A DNA stretch of 64,000 nucleotides from positions 1,178,001 to 1,242,000 of the forward strand of contig NZ_CP046046.1 of NCBI RefSeq assembly GCF_009676705.1, given 5' to 3'. Source of the DNA: Spiribacter sp. 2438 (GTDB lineage: Bacteria > Pseudomonadota > Gammaproteobacteria > Nitrococcales > Nitrococcaceae). Made by a program: the position numbers and the translations under genes. Below the pieces are notes generated by a model that was not told the origin of the DNA, made no database searches, and was given only the letters and a program-made list of their open reading frames with translations. Of the stretch, positions 44,763-56,547 are shown piece by piece; positions within the stretch are counted from its first letter, which is position 1, and the number at the start of each line of letters is the position of its first letter.

Positions 44763-45725
44763 ATGAAGAAGCGTTCTCTATACGCACTGGCCTTAACCGG
44801 CGCCATGCTGCCCATGGCCGCCAACGCGGAATGTGGTGACGTGTCCGTCGCCGAAATGAACTGGACCTCCGGTGGCATCATCACTGGCGTGACCGCTTTC
44901 CTGCTTGAGCAGGGCTATGGCTGCAACGTCACGGTGATTCCGTCGGCCACCACCACCGCGATCACCTCGCTGGCCGAGAACAATGAGCCGGACGTAGTGC
45001 CGGAGCTCTGGGTCAACTCGGCTCCCGTATTCTTCCGCCTGGAAGAAGAAGGGCGGGTCTTGAAGGCCTCGGATTCTTTCTCTGACGGCGGCACCGAGCA
45101 CTGGCTGGTGCCGGATTACCTGGTGGAAGAAAACCCGGAGCTGGCCACCATTGAGGGTATTCTGGACAACCCGGACGCCGTCGATGGGGTTTTCCACAGC
45201 TGCCCGGACGGCTGGGGCTGCCGCATCGTGAGTGACGCGCTGGCCGAGGCCTTTGATCTCGAGGGCAATGGCATCGAGGTGTTCCACCACGGCTCCGGCG
45301 AGACCCTGGCGGGCGCCATGGCTTCTGCCTACGAAAACCGTGAGCCCTACTTTGGCTACTACTGGGGCCCCACCGCTCCGCTGGGCGCCTACAACTACGT
45401 CAATGTCGACCTGGGCCCTTATGACCAGGCCATCCATGACTGCAACCAGGACGTGGATTGCAACGAAGTGGGCGTGTCCAGCTTCCCGGCCGCTGACGTG
45501 TTCAACGTGGTAACCACCGACTTCGCCGATCGCGAGCCAGCGGCGTTCGGCCTAATCCAGAACGTCAGCTTCGAGAACGATCAGATGAGCGAGCTTCTGG
45601 CTTGGCACGGCGACAACAACGCCAGCGTCGATGAAGCCGTTGTCTACTACCTCCAGAACAATCAGGAGCAGTGGATGAGCTGGCTGAGCGACGACGCGCG
45701 GGCCAACCTCGAGGACCTCTTCTAA
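44763..45725 (+). CDS. proX: Glycine betaine/proline-type ABC transporter binding protein
   Basis: A 320-residue periplasmic protein with a signal peptide (MKKRSLYALALTGAM..., cleavage near ANA-EC). The mature part starts VSVAEMNWTSGGIITGVTAFLLEQGYGCNV and contains DVVPELWVNSAP and the Trp/Tyr-rich PYFGYYWGPTAPLGAYNYV, consistent with an aromatic cage for quaternary ammonium ligands (OpuAC domain). It contains at least six Cys, probably disulfides. First gene of proX-proW-proV. Substrate most likely glycine betaine or a relative. Confidence 0.88.
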   Translation: MKKRSLYALALTGAMLPMAANAECGDVSVAEMNWTSGGIITGVTAFLLEQGYGCNVTVIPSATTTAITSLAENNEPDVVPELWVNSAPVFFRLEEEGRVLKASDSFSDGGTEHWLVPDYLVEENPELATIEGILDNPDAVDGVFHSCPDGWGCRIVSDALAEAFDLEGNGIEVFHHGSGETLAGAMASAYENREPYFGYYWGPTAPLGAYNYVNVDLGPYDQAIHDCNQDVDCNEVGVSSFPAADVFNVVTTDFADREPAAFGLIQNVSFENDQMSELLAWHGDNNASVDEAVVYYLQNNQEQWMSWLSDDARANLEDLF

Positions 45726-45747
45726 AAGACGGGTTTCGAGCATTAGG

Positions 45748-45780
45748 AACGCCGGGGTGGCCTGACCGCCCCGGCGTTTA
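45748..45780 (+). terminator. Stem-loop between proX and proW
   Basis: AACGCCGGGG (45748-45757) pairs with CCCCGGCGTT (45769-45778), and a short T-containing tail (TTACTGTTT) follows. Likely a partial terminator that keeps proX message in excess over proWV. Confidence 0.65.
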
Positions 45781-45807
45781 CTGTTTCCAACATTCGGGGA
45801 TCCGGCT

Positions 45808-46830
45808 ATGGCCACCTACGATTTCGTCTTTGACCGCCTCGGGCTTCGCAACTGGTGTGGAGAGAAAACCGGCGGCAACATGAGCATGCAAGACCTGCTA
45901 CGGCAGCGCTCCGGCGACACTTCAACTTCTATTTGGGAGCTCCCCTTCCCGTCCCTGGACAATCTTCACGACGCCTGTCCGGCCGTTGCCCAGACTCGCA
46001 ACCTCACCAGTGGTCTGGAGAGCGGCTTTCTGGGGGCAAGAGACAGCCTCCGTTTCATTCTCGACCCCATCACACAGCCACTGAGCTGGTTCCTGAATGG
46101 CGCATTGAACCTGTTTCAGACCGTGCCCTGGTGGATCATGATCCCGGCCCTGATGGCGGTGGTGTTCGTGGCCTCCAAATCCATGCGTCTGGTTGCCATG
46201 GTGGCGATCATGATTCTCTTCCTGGCCTTTATTGACCACTACGATTACGCCATGCAGACACTGGCCATTATCTTTGTCTGCTCACTGATCTGCGTGCTGC
46301 TGGGGGTGCCCATCGGCATCGCCATGTCACGAAGTAACGGCCTCCAGCGCGGGGTCATCCCGGTGCTGGACATGCTCCAGACCCTGCCGCCATTCGTCTA
46401 TTTGATTCCCTTGATCTTCCTGTTCTCGGTGACCGAGCCCAAGCTCTATGGCATCGCCATCATCCTCTACGCCATCGTGCCGGTGATTCGCCTGACGGAT
46501 CTGGGGATAAGGCTGGTGGACAAGGACGTGATCGAGGCGGCCGATGCCTACGGCATGACCGACCGACAGAAGCTCCGCGGGGTGCAGATCCCGCTGGCGT
46601 TACCGAACATCATGGCCGGGGTCAACCAAACGATCATGATGAGCCTGGCGATGGTGGTGATCGCCTCCCTGGTATCGGCGCCTGGTCTGGGCGTTCTCGT
46701 TCTGCGGGGCATTCGCAACCTGGAGCTGGGTGTGGGGCTGATCTCCGGCCTTGGCATCGTGCTGCTCGCCATCATTCTCGACCGGACGACCAAGGCCGCC
46801 CTGGCCCGGGTCAACACGGCCCAGCGTTAA
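45808..46830 (+). CDS. proW: Glycine betaine-type ABC transporter permease
   Basis: A 340-residue permease. An N-terminal soluble stretch of about 85 residues precedes seven or so helices. Core sequences are CVLLGVPIGIAMSRS, PVLDMLQTLPPFVYLIPLIFLF and the coupling loop EAADAYGMTDRQKLRGVQIPLALPNIMAGVNQT, as in ProW. It forms a homodimer with ATPase ProV. The start is the first ATG after the hairpin; an internal ATG at residue 25 (MSMQDLL) is possible. Confidence 0.9.
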   Translation: MATYDFVFDRLGLRNWCGEKTGGNMSMQDLLRQRSGDTSTSIWELPFPSLDNLHDACPAVAQTRNLTSGLESGFLGARDSLRFILDPITQPLSWFLNGALNLFQTVPWWIMIPALMAVVFVASKSMRLVAMVAIMILFLAFIDHYDYAMQTLAIIFVCSLICVLLGVPIGIAMSRSNGLQRGVIPVLDMLQTLPPFVYLIPLIFLFSVTEPKLYGIAIILYAIVPVIRLTDLGIRLVDKDVIEAADAYGMTDRQKLRGVQIPLALPNIMAGVNQTIMMSLAMVVIASLVSAPGLGVLVLRGIRNLELGVGLISGLGIVLLAIILDRTTKAALARVNTAQR

Positions 46831-46848
46831 TGGAGCGGGACGAACGCA

Positions 46849-47910
46849 ATGACTGACAACATCAAAATCTCCATCAAGAATCTGTACAAGATTTTTGGTG
46901 ATGATCCGGCCTCGGCCTTAACCCGGGTCCACGCCGGTGTCGGCAAATCCGCGCTCCTCGAGGAGCACGGCCATGTGCTGGGCCTTCAGGACATTAACGT
47001 GGATATGGTGGATGGGCAGATTACCGTCATCATGGGCCTGTCCGGCTCGGGCAAATCGACGCTGATCCGTCACCTCAACCGCCTGATTGACCCCACGGAT
47101 GGTCAGGTACTGGTGGACGGCGATGACGTCATGGGCTATGACCAAGAGACCCTCCGACAGCTACGTCGTCACCAGATGTCCATGGTGTTCCAGAAGTTCG
47201 CGCTGCTGCCCCATCGCACGGTGGCCGAGAATGCTGCCATGCCCCTGATCGTGCGGGGTGAAGACAAAGGCCCCGCGCTGCAGGAGGCCAGCAAGTGGCT
47301 GGAGCGGGTGGGGCTTCAGGGCAACGACAACCAGCACCCTCATCAGCTCTCCGGCGGCATGCAGCAGCGGGTGGGTATCGCCCGGGCGCTGACCTCCAAC
47401 TCCGACATCATGCTGATGGACGAGGCCTTTTCCGCACTGGACCCGCTGATCCGCACGGATATGCAGGACCTGCTGCTGGAATTGCAGACGGAGCTGCACA
47501 AAACCATCGTTTTCATTACCCATGACCTCGATGAGGCGCTGAAGCTGGCCGATCACCTGGTCATCCTCAAGGATGGCTATATCGTCCAGCAGGGTGAGCC
47601 TCAGGAGATCCTGCTCAAGCCCAATGACCCGTACATTGTTGATTTCATCAGCGACATCAACCGGGCCCGGGTGCTGCGTGTGCGCTCGGTCATGCACCCC
47701 ACCACTGATGCGGCGGAACACTCCTTTGCCGGTGAAGTGGATGGGGACAGCAACCTCGAGTCGGTGATCGCCGAATCCGGCGGCGACACCAACTATGTCT
47801 ACCGCGTCATGAGCAACGGCGAGCAAATCGGCGTGCTGGACATGAAGGATCTGGTCAAGGCCCTGGTGCCCACCAGCGCCGCCGAGGACGGGTTGCGCGG
47901 CAAGGTCTGA
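46849..47910 (+). CDS. proV: Glycine betaine-type ABC transporter ATP-binding protein
   Basis: A 353-residue ATPase with the long N-terminal lead of ProV proteins, Walker A GLSGSGKST, Q-loop MVFQKFALLPHRTV, signature LSGGMQQRVGIARA, Walker B IMLMDEAFSALDPLI and switch ITHDLDEA. The last ~75 residues look like a single, shortened CBS-type domain (YVYRVMSNGEQIGVLDMKDLV), compared with two in E. coli ProV. CBS domains sense ionic strength in this family, so osmotic control is plausible. Confidence 0.9.
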   Translation: MTDNIKISIKNLYKIFGDDPASALTRVHAGVGKSALLEEHGHVLGLQDINVDMVDGQITVIMGLSGSGKSTLIRHLNRLIDPTDGQVLVDGDDVMGYDQETLRQLRRHQMSMVFQKFALLPHRTVAENAAMPLIVRGEDKGPALQEASKWLERVGLQGNDNQHPHQLSGGMQQRVGIARALTSNSDIMLMDEAFSALDPLIRTDMQDLLLELQTELHKTIVFITHDLDEALKLADHLVILKDGYIVQQGEPQEILLKPNDPYIVDFISDINRARVLRVRSVMHPTTDAAEHSFAGEVDGDSNLESVIAESGGDTNYVYRVMSNGEQIGVLDMKDLVKALVPTSAAEDGLRGKV

Positions 47911-47928
47911 CGCTTTTTCCAAGCCATA

Positions 47929-47968
47929 AAAAAACCCCGCCAGCTCAACAGCCGGCGGGGTTTTTTAT
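47929..47968. terminator. Bidirectional rho-independent terminator between proV and katG
   Basis: A run of A, then ACCCCGCC-A-GC, a six-nt loop, GC-C-GGCGGGGT and a run of six T. The symmetric A/T flanks let it stop both proV (plus) and katG (minus) transcripts. Confidence 0.88.
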
Positions 47969-47983
47969 TGGGCAACGGCTGCC

Positions 47984-51629
<3,646 letters not shown>

Positions 51630-51656
51630 GGTGATTCCTCCGTGACGCAAGGTTCC

Positions 51657-51675
51657 CCCGCCAGTCACTGGCGGG
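51657..51675 (-). promoter_or_regulatory. Hairpin between glycine riboswitch and dadA
   Basis: CCCGCCAG-TGA-CTGGCGGG in the dadA leader, 28 nt before the start codon. No T-run follows, so a simple terminator is unlikely. It may be part of the riboswitch expression platform or help expose the ribosome site. Confidence 0.5.
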
Positions 51676-51739
51676 CATGGTCCCCTCTGTCGCGAAGTCC
51701 CGGCGCGGTGGCCGGAGCCATGCTTCAGATTGTCAAACC

Positions 51740-51820
51740 CGACGCGGTCCTTTTGCCTGAGAGATTCCGGGGGGTTGCTCCTTCGGCGCCAGCATTACGC
51801 TGATCTCTCCCGCGTAGGCG
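51740..51820 (-). ncRNA. Glycine riboswitch (single aptamer) upstream of dadA
   Basis: On the minus strand the leader contains, in order, the conserved glycine-aptamer blocks GCGGGAGAG, GCCGAAGGAGCAA and TCTCAGGCAAAAGGACCGC, with P1 formed by ACGCGG/CCGCGT. Only one full aptamer is visible. A downstream GACAGAGGGG (about 51683-51692) resembles the tail of a second aptamer and may be the ghost helix described for single-aptamer versions. It controls the dadA-like gene that follows. No gcv genes are present in the window. Confidence 0.88.
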
Positions 51821-51882
51821 AACACTTGGATTGTGGAGGCATCGCTGCCGGTGTGCAAGGGCGATGCCCGGTCACCTGGACT

Positions 51883-52860
51883 TCATTCCCCCGAGCTCGC
51901 CCCCATGACGTGATCCAGCTCCACGCCGGACAGCACCACATGGCTGGCCCGCCCCACAATCAGCGGGTCCGGACGGCCGACAATGCGGGGGTCCTTGTCT
52001 GGATAGTCGATGGTGGAGAGAAAATGCTTCATGCACTCCAGCCGAGCCCGCTTCTTGTCCTTGGACTTGATCACTGTCCATGGCGCATCGGCGGTGTCGG
52101 TGTAGAAGAACATGGCTTCCTTGGCCTGGGTGTACTCGTCCCACTTGCCCAGGCTCTCCTTATCGATGGGAGAGAGCTTCCAGCGTTTCAGGGGATCGGT
52201 TTCCCGTGAACTGAACCGGCGGCGCTGCTCCTCGGGAGTGACGGAAAACCAGTACTTGTAGAACCGGATACCGGAACGGACCAGCATGCGCTCGAACTCC
52301 GGCGCCTGGCGCATGAACTCGAGGTAGTCCGTTGGCGTACAGAAACCCATGACCCGCTCGACACCGGCGCGGTTGTACCAGGAGCGGTCATAGAAGACCA
52401 TTTCGCCAAGGGTCGGCAGGTGCTCAATATAACGCTGGAAATACCACTGCCCCAGCTCTTTTTCGGACGGTTTGTTGAGCGCCACCACCCGGGCAAATCG
52501 CGGGTTGAGATGCTCGTTGAACCGCTTGATGGTGCCGCCCTTGCCCGCGGCATCGCGCCCCTCGAAAAGAAACACAAACCGCTCACCGGTCTCGATGGCC
52601 CATTTCTGCACCTTCAGCAGTTCCGCCTGCAGGAGCGCCTTCTCGGCCTCATAGCTCTTACGCGCCATCTTGTAGCGATAGGGATAGCGTTCCGACTCGA
52701 AGAAGCGGCGAATCTCATCGGCCGTCAACGTGTCGGGATCAGGCCGCCAGGCGTAGTTCTTGGGCGCTTTTTTCAGGCGTGGACCCGGATCGGATTCCGG
52801 TGCTTCCGCCAGCGCCTTCATGGCGTCAACGGCTCGTGGCGCAGGGGCTCGGCTGGACAT
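51883..52860 (-). CDS. ppk2: Polyphosphate kinase 2
   Basis: A 325-residue PPK2-family kinase that uses polyphosphate to phosphorylate nucleotides. Walker A is FEGRDAAGKGGTIKRF, Walker B is FYDRSWYNRAGVERVMGF, and the lid motif is RFSSRETDPLKRWKLSPID. A single PPK2 domain with a ~70-residue N-terminal part suggests class I (NDP substrate). ATG 52860 is preceded by GGAGA; the frame extends to 52962. Lies downstream of the tRNA-Ser array in the same direction. Confidence 0.93.
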   Translation of the reverse strand: MSSRAPAPRAVDAMKALAEAPESDPGPRLKKAPKNYAWRPDPDTLTADEIRRFFESERYPYRYKMARKSYEAEKALLQAELLKVQKWAIETGERFVFLFEGRDAAGKGGTIKRFNEHLNPRFARVVALNKPSEKELGQWYFQRYIEHLPTLGEMVFYDRSWYNRAGVERVMGFCTPTDYLEFMRQAPEFERMLVRSGIRFYKYWFSVTPEEQRRRFSSRETDPLKRWKLSPIDKESLGKWDEYTQAKEAMFFYTDTADAPWTVIKSKDKKRARLECMKHFLSTIDYPDKDPRIVGRPDPLIVGRASHVVLSGVELDHVMGASSGE

Positions 52861-52976
52861 GATTTTCTCCAAATTCGGGGCAAACGCCCACTCCACCACC
52901 TTACCCGGTTGCTCGGGGCGACCCTTGATGTCGATCAAATCGGGGGGAGTTCGCGCCCACAACCCAGCTGATCAGC

Positions 52977-53427
52977 TCGAACCCGTCATCTGTTCGTACC
53001 GAGGGTTCGAACCCCTACATGCTTCAACCAATAAAAAAGGGGCCGATGGCCCCTCTTTCATTGGTTGGCGGAGAGGGAGGGATTGATTCGGCCCTACGGG
53101 CCTCACCCTTCGGGCGCGTCGCTGCGCTCCGCGTCCCAATCGCCATCCGGCGATTGGTCGAACCCGTCATCTGTTCGTACCGAGGGTTCGAACCCCGGCA
53201 TGCTTCAACCAATAAAAAAGGGGCCGATGGCCCCTCTTTCATTGGTTGGCGGAGAGGGAGGGATTGATTCGGCCCTACGGGCCTCACCCTTCGGGCGCGT
53301 CGCTGCGCTCCGCGTCCCAATCGCCATCCGGCGATTGGTCGAACCCGTCATCTGTTCGTACCGAGGGTTCGAACCCCGGCATGCTTCAACCAATAAAAAA
53401 GGGGCCGATGGCCCCTCTTTCATTGGT
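52977..53427 (-). repeat. Tandem 181-bp repeat array following tRNA-Ser, with embedded tRNA 3' ends
   Basis: Between ppk2 and tRNA-Ser lie about 2.5 units with an exact 181-bp period; terminator arms start at 53039, 53220 and 53401. Each unit holds, on the minus strand: the last 19 nt of tRNA-Ser including CCA (copies at 53066-53084 and 53247-53265), a symmetric hairpin terminator (53026-53066, 53207-53247, 53388-53428), an inverted copy of the tRNA's T-arm side (17 nt identical), and a GC-rich core with GGCCC-TAC-GGGCC and an AATCGCC/GGCGATT hairpin. Copies are nearly identical; the outermost differs by 2 nt (CTA for CGG). The layout recalls the E. coli tyrT/rtT repeats. No protein-coding gene is supported here. 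Confidence 0.85.
53388..53427 (-). terminator. tRNA-Ser terminator
   Basis: Directly after the encoded CCA, AACCAAT then GGGGCC-ATC-GGCCCC and six T. Outer AACCAAT/ATTGGTT arms extend the stem, so it works on both strands. Identical hairpins recur in each repeat unit. Confidence 0.85.
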
Positions 53428-53518
<91 letters not shown>

Positions 53519-53554
53519 AGAAGACGCGTAGCCTAATCCACCGGCATCAGCCGA

Positions 53555-53887
53555 TCAATCATTGCCTTTGCCCGGGCTGTAGACCGGCATCGGGAAGGGC
53601 GTGACATTGCCATCGGTGTCGGAAATTCGGGCCGGGCCTTCCTTTTCCACCTCGTCAATGCGAACGATGGCGTGCATGGGAATGTAGGTACGCCGGACGC
53701 CGGCGAACTCGCTCTTGAGCTTTTCCTCGGCGGGGTCCACCACGACCTGTGTGCGCTCGCCAAAGGTGAGCTCCTCGACCTCGACAAAGCCCAGCAGCCC
53801 GCCATCGGAGACTCCGCGGGCATAGATTTCGTAGATCTTCCCCTGACTGTGAAAGACCACCCGATAAATTCGCTCGGCCGACGACAT
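53555..53887 (-). CDS. DUF1820 family protein
   Basis: A 110-residue conserved protein matching DUF1820 along its length: YRVVFHSQGKIYEIYARGVS, then GFVEVEELTFGERTQVVVDPAEEKLKSEFAGVRRTYIPMHAIVRIDEVEKEG. Its function is unknown; the family is restricted mainly to gammaproteobacteria. ATG 53887 (MSSAERIYRV) gives the usual length, while the open frame runs 93 codons further into unrelated sequence. It lies 36 bp upstream of tRNA-Ser on the same strand, so read-through into the tRNA is possible. Confidence 0.88.
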   Translation of the reverse strand: MSSAERIYRVVFHSQGKIYEIYARGVSDGGLLGFVEVEELTFGERTQVVVDPAEEKLKSEFAGVRRTYIPMHAIVRIDEVEKEGPARISDTDGNVTPFPMPVYSPGKGND

Positions 53888-54023
53888 GGCGACTCCATTG
53901 AAAAGGCATGGCTGAACCGCGCAGATTAACATGCTGACCCCGCCGGCACACGGCTGCCTCGACCGGGGTGGCCGGCCCGTTGATAATGGATGGCCATCTT
54001 TCAATGACCAGTACGGGGTGATT

Positions 54024-54524
54024 ATGCACGCCTGGGAAGGCCAGAATTTCACTGATGTGGCGTTGCTGCCGCAGCGCCGGGATCCACGCCGATTCCAGCT
54101 GGGCTGTGCCACCACCAACGGGCAACATCTGGTCCTGCAGTGGTTTCGCAACATGCCGGAAATCACTCAGTGGCTTCGTCGCATGGAGCCCCAGCGATGG
54201 GGCTTGCGGGGGGCCGACCTGATCGCCATTAAACCATCACTGGAAGCCGTGCTGACCGAGGTGGATGTCCACGGTTTGAGCGAGACCAGCCGGCAGGCGC
54301 ACAACGCCGCCGCCGAGCCCCATTATTCGTTGGTCTGGTGGGGGGACTTCACCACGTTTGCGGCGGGCGGTGACACCTGGTCACGGCAGTTTCTGGAAAA
54401 TAGCGGAATCACCCCGGTCAGTGACGCTGACAATCAGGCGGCCAAGGAACTCCACGAGGCGCTGCGTGCCCGGGCCGAGGCCGAGAACCAGATCTGGCTT
54501 GCGCGCCAGGCATCGTCCTCGTAG
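54024..54524 (+). CDS. Conserved hypothetical protein (166 aa)
   Basis: A soluble 166-residue protein rich in Trp and charged residues, with no signal peptide and no catalytic motif I recognise. The ATG at 54024 (MHAWEGQNF) follows a GGGGTG site; the frame is open to 53931, but that part looks non-coding. Codon use matches its neighbours. It is 10 bp upstream of the HIT-family gene on the same strand and probably co-transcribed with it and the transaldolase. I can assign no function. Confidence 0.6.
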   Translation: MHAWEGQNFTDVALLPQRRDPRRFQLGCATTNGQHLVLQWFRNMPEITQWLRRMEPQRWGLRGADLIAIKPSLEAVLTEVDVHGLSETSRQAHNAAAEPHYSLVWWGDFTTFAAGGDTWSRQFLENSGITPVSDADNQAAKELHEALRARAEAENQIWLARQASSS

Positions 54525-54534
54525 TCTCAAACCC

Positions 54535-54891
54535 ATGAACAAGCCCTGCCTTTTCTGCGAAATCGTCGCCGGTCGGATCGATGCCGACATCGTCTATCAG
54601 GATGATCAGGTCACGGCGTTCCACGACATTCACCCTCAGGCGCCGGTGCATGTGCTGGTGATCCCGAACCGGCATATCCCCACCATGCTCGATCTTGAGC
54701 CGGAGGATGCGCCGCTGATCGGTCACATGCACGTCACCGCGAAACACCTGGCCCATGAGCTGGGAATCGCCGATAACGGCTACCGGAGTATTTTTAATTG
54801 CGGGACGGCAGCGGGGCAGACCGTTTGGCACATCCATCTGCACATCATGGGGGGCCGCAGCATGGGTTGGCCGCCCTGGCCGGGGAACTGA
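54535..54891 (+). CDS. hinT: HIT-family nucleotide hydrolase (HinT-like)
   Basis: A 118-residue histidine-triad protein. The zinc-type N-terminus CLFCEIVAGRIDADIVYQDD, HPQAPVHVLVIPNRHI, and the active triad VWHIHLHIMGG are in place. HinT proteins remove AMP from aminoacyl- or phosphoramidate-linked adenylates in the cytoplasm. The frame is open upstream to 54358 but overlaps the preceding gene; ATG 54535 gives the family length. Stop is adjacent to the transaldolase start. Confidence 0.92.
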   Translation: MNKPCLFCEIVAGRIDADIVYQDDQVTAFHDIHPQAPVHVLVIPNRHIPTMLDLEPEDAPLIGHMHVTAKHLAHELGIADNGYRSIFNCGTAAGQTVWHIHLHIMGGRSMGWPPWPGN

Positions 54892-55545
54892 ATGAAATTC
54901 TTCGTTGATACCGCCATGGCGGATGACATCCGCGAGCTCAATGACTACGGACTGCTGGATGGCGTGACCACCAATCCGTCTCTGGTCGCCAAATCCGGTC
55001 GCGACTTTAAGGAAGTCGTGGGCGAGATTTGCCGGATTGTGGACGGGCCAGTATCCGCGGAAGTCGCCGCCCTGGATTTCGACGGCATGATGGCCGAAGC
55101 CCGGGTCCTGGCGGCGATTGCCGACAATGTGGTGATTAAGCTGCCGCTGACGCTGGATGGCCTGAAGGCCTGTCGACGGCTGCGGGCGGACGGCGTCCAC
55201 GTCAACGTCACCCTCTGCTTCGCCGCCAATCAGGCCCTGCTGGCTGCCAAGGCCGGGGCCAGCTACATTTCGCCTTTCCTGGGTCGGCTGGATGACATCA
55301 ACCTCGACGGCATGGAGCTCATTCGAGACATCCGCGCGATTTACGACAACTACGGCTTTGAAACCGAGATACTCGCCGCCTCGATCCGTACCGCCAATCA
55401 TGTCAAGGAAGCCGCCATCGCCGGCGCGGATGTGGCCACCATCCCGCCAGCGGTGATCCGCGGCCTGGCCAGCCACGTCCTGACCGACAAAGGCCTGGAT
55501 CAGTTTGTCAAAGACTGGCAGGCGACGGGGCAGTCAATCCTCTAG
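54892..55545 (+). CDS. Transaldolase / fructose-6-phosphate aldolase-like protein
   Basis: A 217-residue TIM-barrel aldolase of the short transaldolase subfamily (TalC/FSA). The N-terminus [32 protein letters not shown], the Schiff-base Lys83 in [38 protein letters not shown] and the C-terminal FVKDW are all typical. Whether it is a true transaldolase (pentose phosphate pathway) or an aldolase cannot be decided by eye. Start follows the hinT stop without a gap. Its end overlaps the convergent LysR gene by 12 nt. Confidence 0.9.
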   Translation: MKFFVDTAMADDIRELNDYGLLDGVTTNPSLVAKSGRDFKEVVGEICRIVDGPVSAEVAALDFDGMMAEARVLAAIADNVVIKLPLTLDGLKACRRLRADGVHVNVTLCFAANQALLAAKAGASYISPFLGRLDDINLDGMELIRDIRAIYDNYGFETEILAASIRTANHVKEAAIAGADVATIPPAVIRGLASHVLTDKGLDQFVKDWQATGQSIL

Positions 55546-56463
55546 GTCACCAAGCAGTTCGCTGACCACCGTCTGCCGCAACCAGCGGTGCATGGCATCG
55601 GCGTGGTGACGCGCGTGCCAATAAAGGTACATGGGAAACCCGCCGGCGCGCAGCTCATCGGGCAATGGTCGGCGGACGATTCCCCCGTGCTGGCTCAGGC
55701 GGCGGGCCATGCGGTGTGGCAGCGAGAAAATGACGTCGCTGTCGAGGCAAGCGTCCGGGACGTTAAAAAAACTTGAGAGCCGCACCATGACCCGGCGTGA
55801 GCGCCCCAGACGCCGCAGCTGATCATCCATCAATGCCGGTCCCTCGCCGGTGATTGAGACGATGCCGTGGTTGGCGTCCAGAAACCGGCTCAGGGTCATT
55901 TCGCCACTGGCCAGCGGGTGCTTTGCGCTCATCAGGCATTCGGACCAGGTCCGGTCGATCACCCGGCGGTGAAATTGATCGGCGTTGCGCCGGGGCTCCA
56001 GTCCGCTGATCGCGAGATGCAGCTGGCCCCGGGCAAGCCGCGTGAAAAAATCACCCGGGTGCGAATAGATCTCCAGGTCCATGCCGGGGGCATCGCGGCG
56101 CACCACCGAAACCATATCGCCCAGATAAATGCTCGCCTCCAGATCCAGGCAGCCCAATCGAATGGAACCACTGGCCCGGGCAGGATCAAAACTCGTGGCC
56201 GACACCAGCTGATGGATCTCCCCGAGGACGCGATCCAGTGGCTCCTGCAGGTGCATGGCCCGATCGGTGAGGGAAAGCCCGTCGGGACCCCGCACCAGCA
56301 AAGGATCATCAAAAACCTCGCGCAGGCGCTTCAGTGAGCGACTGACCGCTGGCTGGCTCATGCCCAGCTGCTCTGCCGCCCGGCTGACATGCTGGGCAGC
56401 CAGTAGGGCCCGGAGTATCACCAGCAAGTTGAGATCCAGAGCTCGGAGATCCACTTGGCGCAT
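55534..56463 (-). CDS. LysR-family transcriptional regulator
   Basis: A 309-residue LysR regulator. The N-terminal helix-turn-helix is [41 protein letters not shown], followed by the linker helix and an effector domain beginning [16 protein letters not shown]. It is divergent from wrbA across 84 bp, so wrbA is its most likely target, and autoregulation is expected. The effector is unknown; LysR proteins beside flavodoxin-like quinone reductases often respond to quinones or oxidants, which is inference only. Confidence 0.88.
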   Translation of the reverse strand: MRQVDLRALDLNLLVILRALLAAQHVSRAAEQLGMSQPAVSRSLKRLREVFDDPLLVRGPDGLSLTDRAMHLQEPLDRVLGEIHQLVSATSFDPARASGSIRLGCLDLEASIYLGDMVSVVRRDAPGMDLEIYSHPGDFFTRLARGQLHLAISGLEPRRNADQFHRRVIDRTWSECLMSAKHPLASGEMTLSRFLDANHGIVSITGEGPALMDDQLRRLGRSRRVMVRLSSFFNVPDACLDSDVIFSLPHRMARRLSQHGGIVRRPLPDELRAGGFPMYLYWHARHHADAMHRWLRQTVVSELLGDLED

Positions 56464-56547
56464 GCCCGTGATGTTAATTATTTATTTTACGCATCAAAAG
56501 ACCCTAGCCTATGCTGACCGCTGATATCTACGAAAAGGAGCAATGGC
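56464..56547. promoter_or_regulatory. Divergent promoter region between LysR gene and wrbA
   Basis: An AT-rich stretch (about 56473-56500) stands out from the GC-rich surroundings. TTTACG (about 56488-56493) and TATGCT (56512-56517) with 18 nt between them could drive wrbA. AAAGGAG precedes the wrbA start. Confidence 0.45.
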
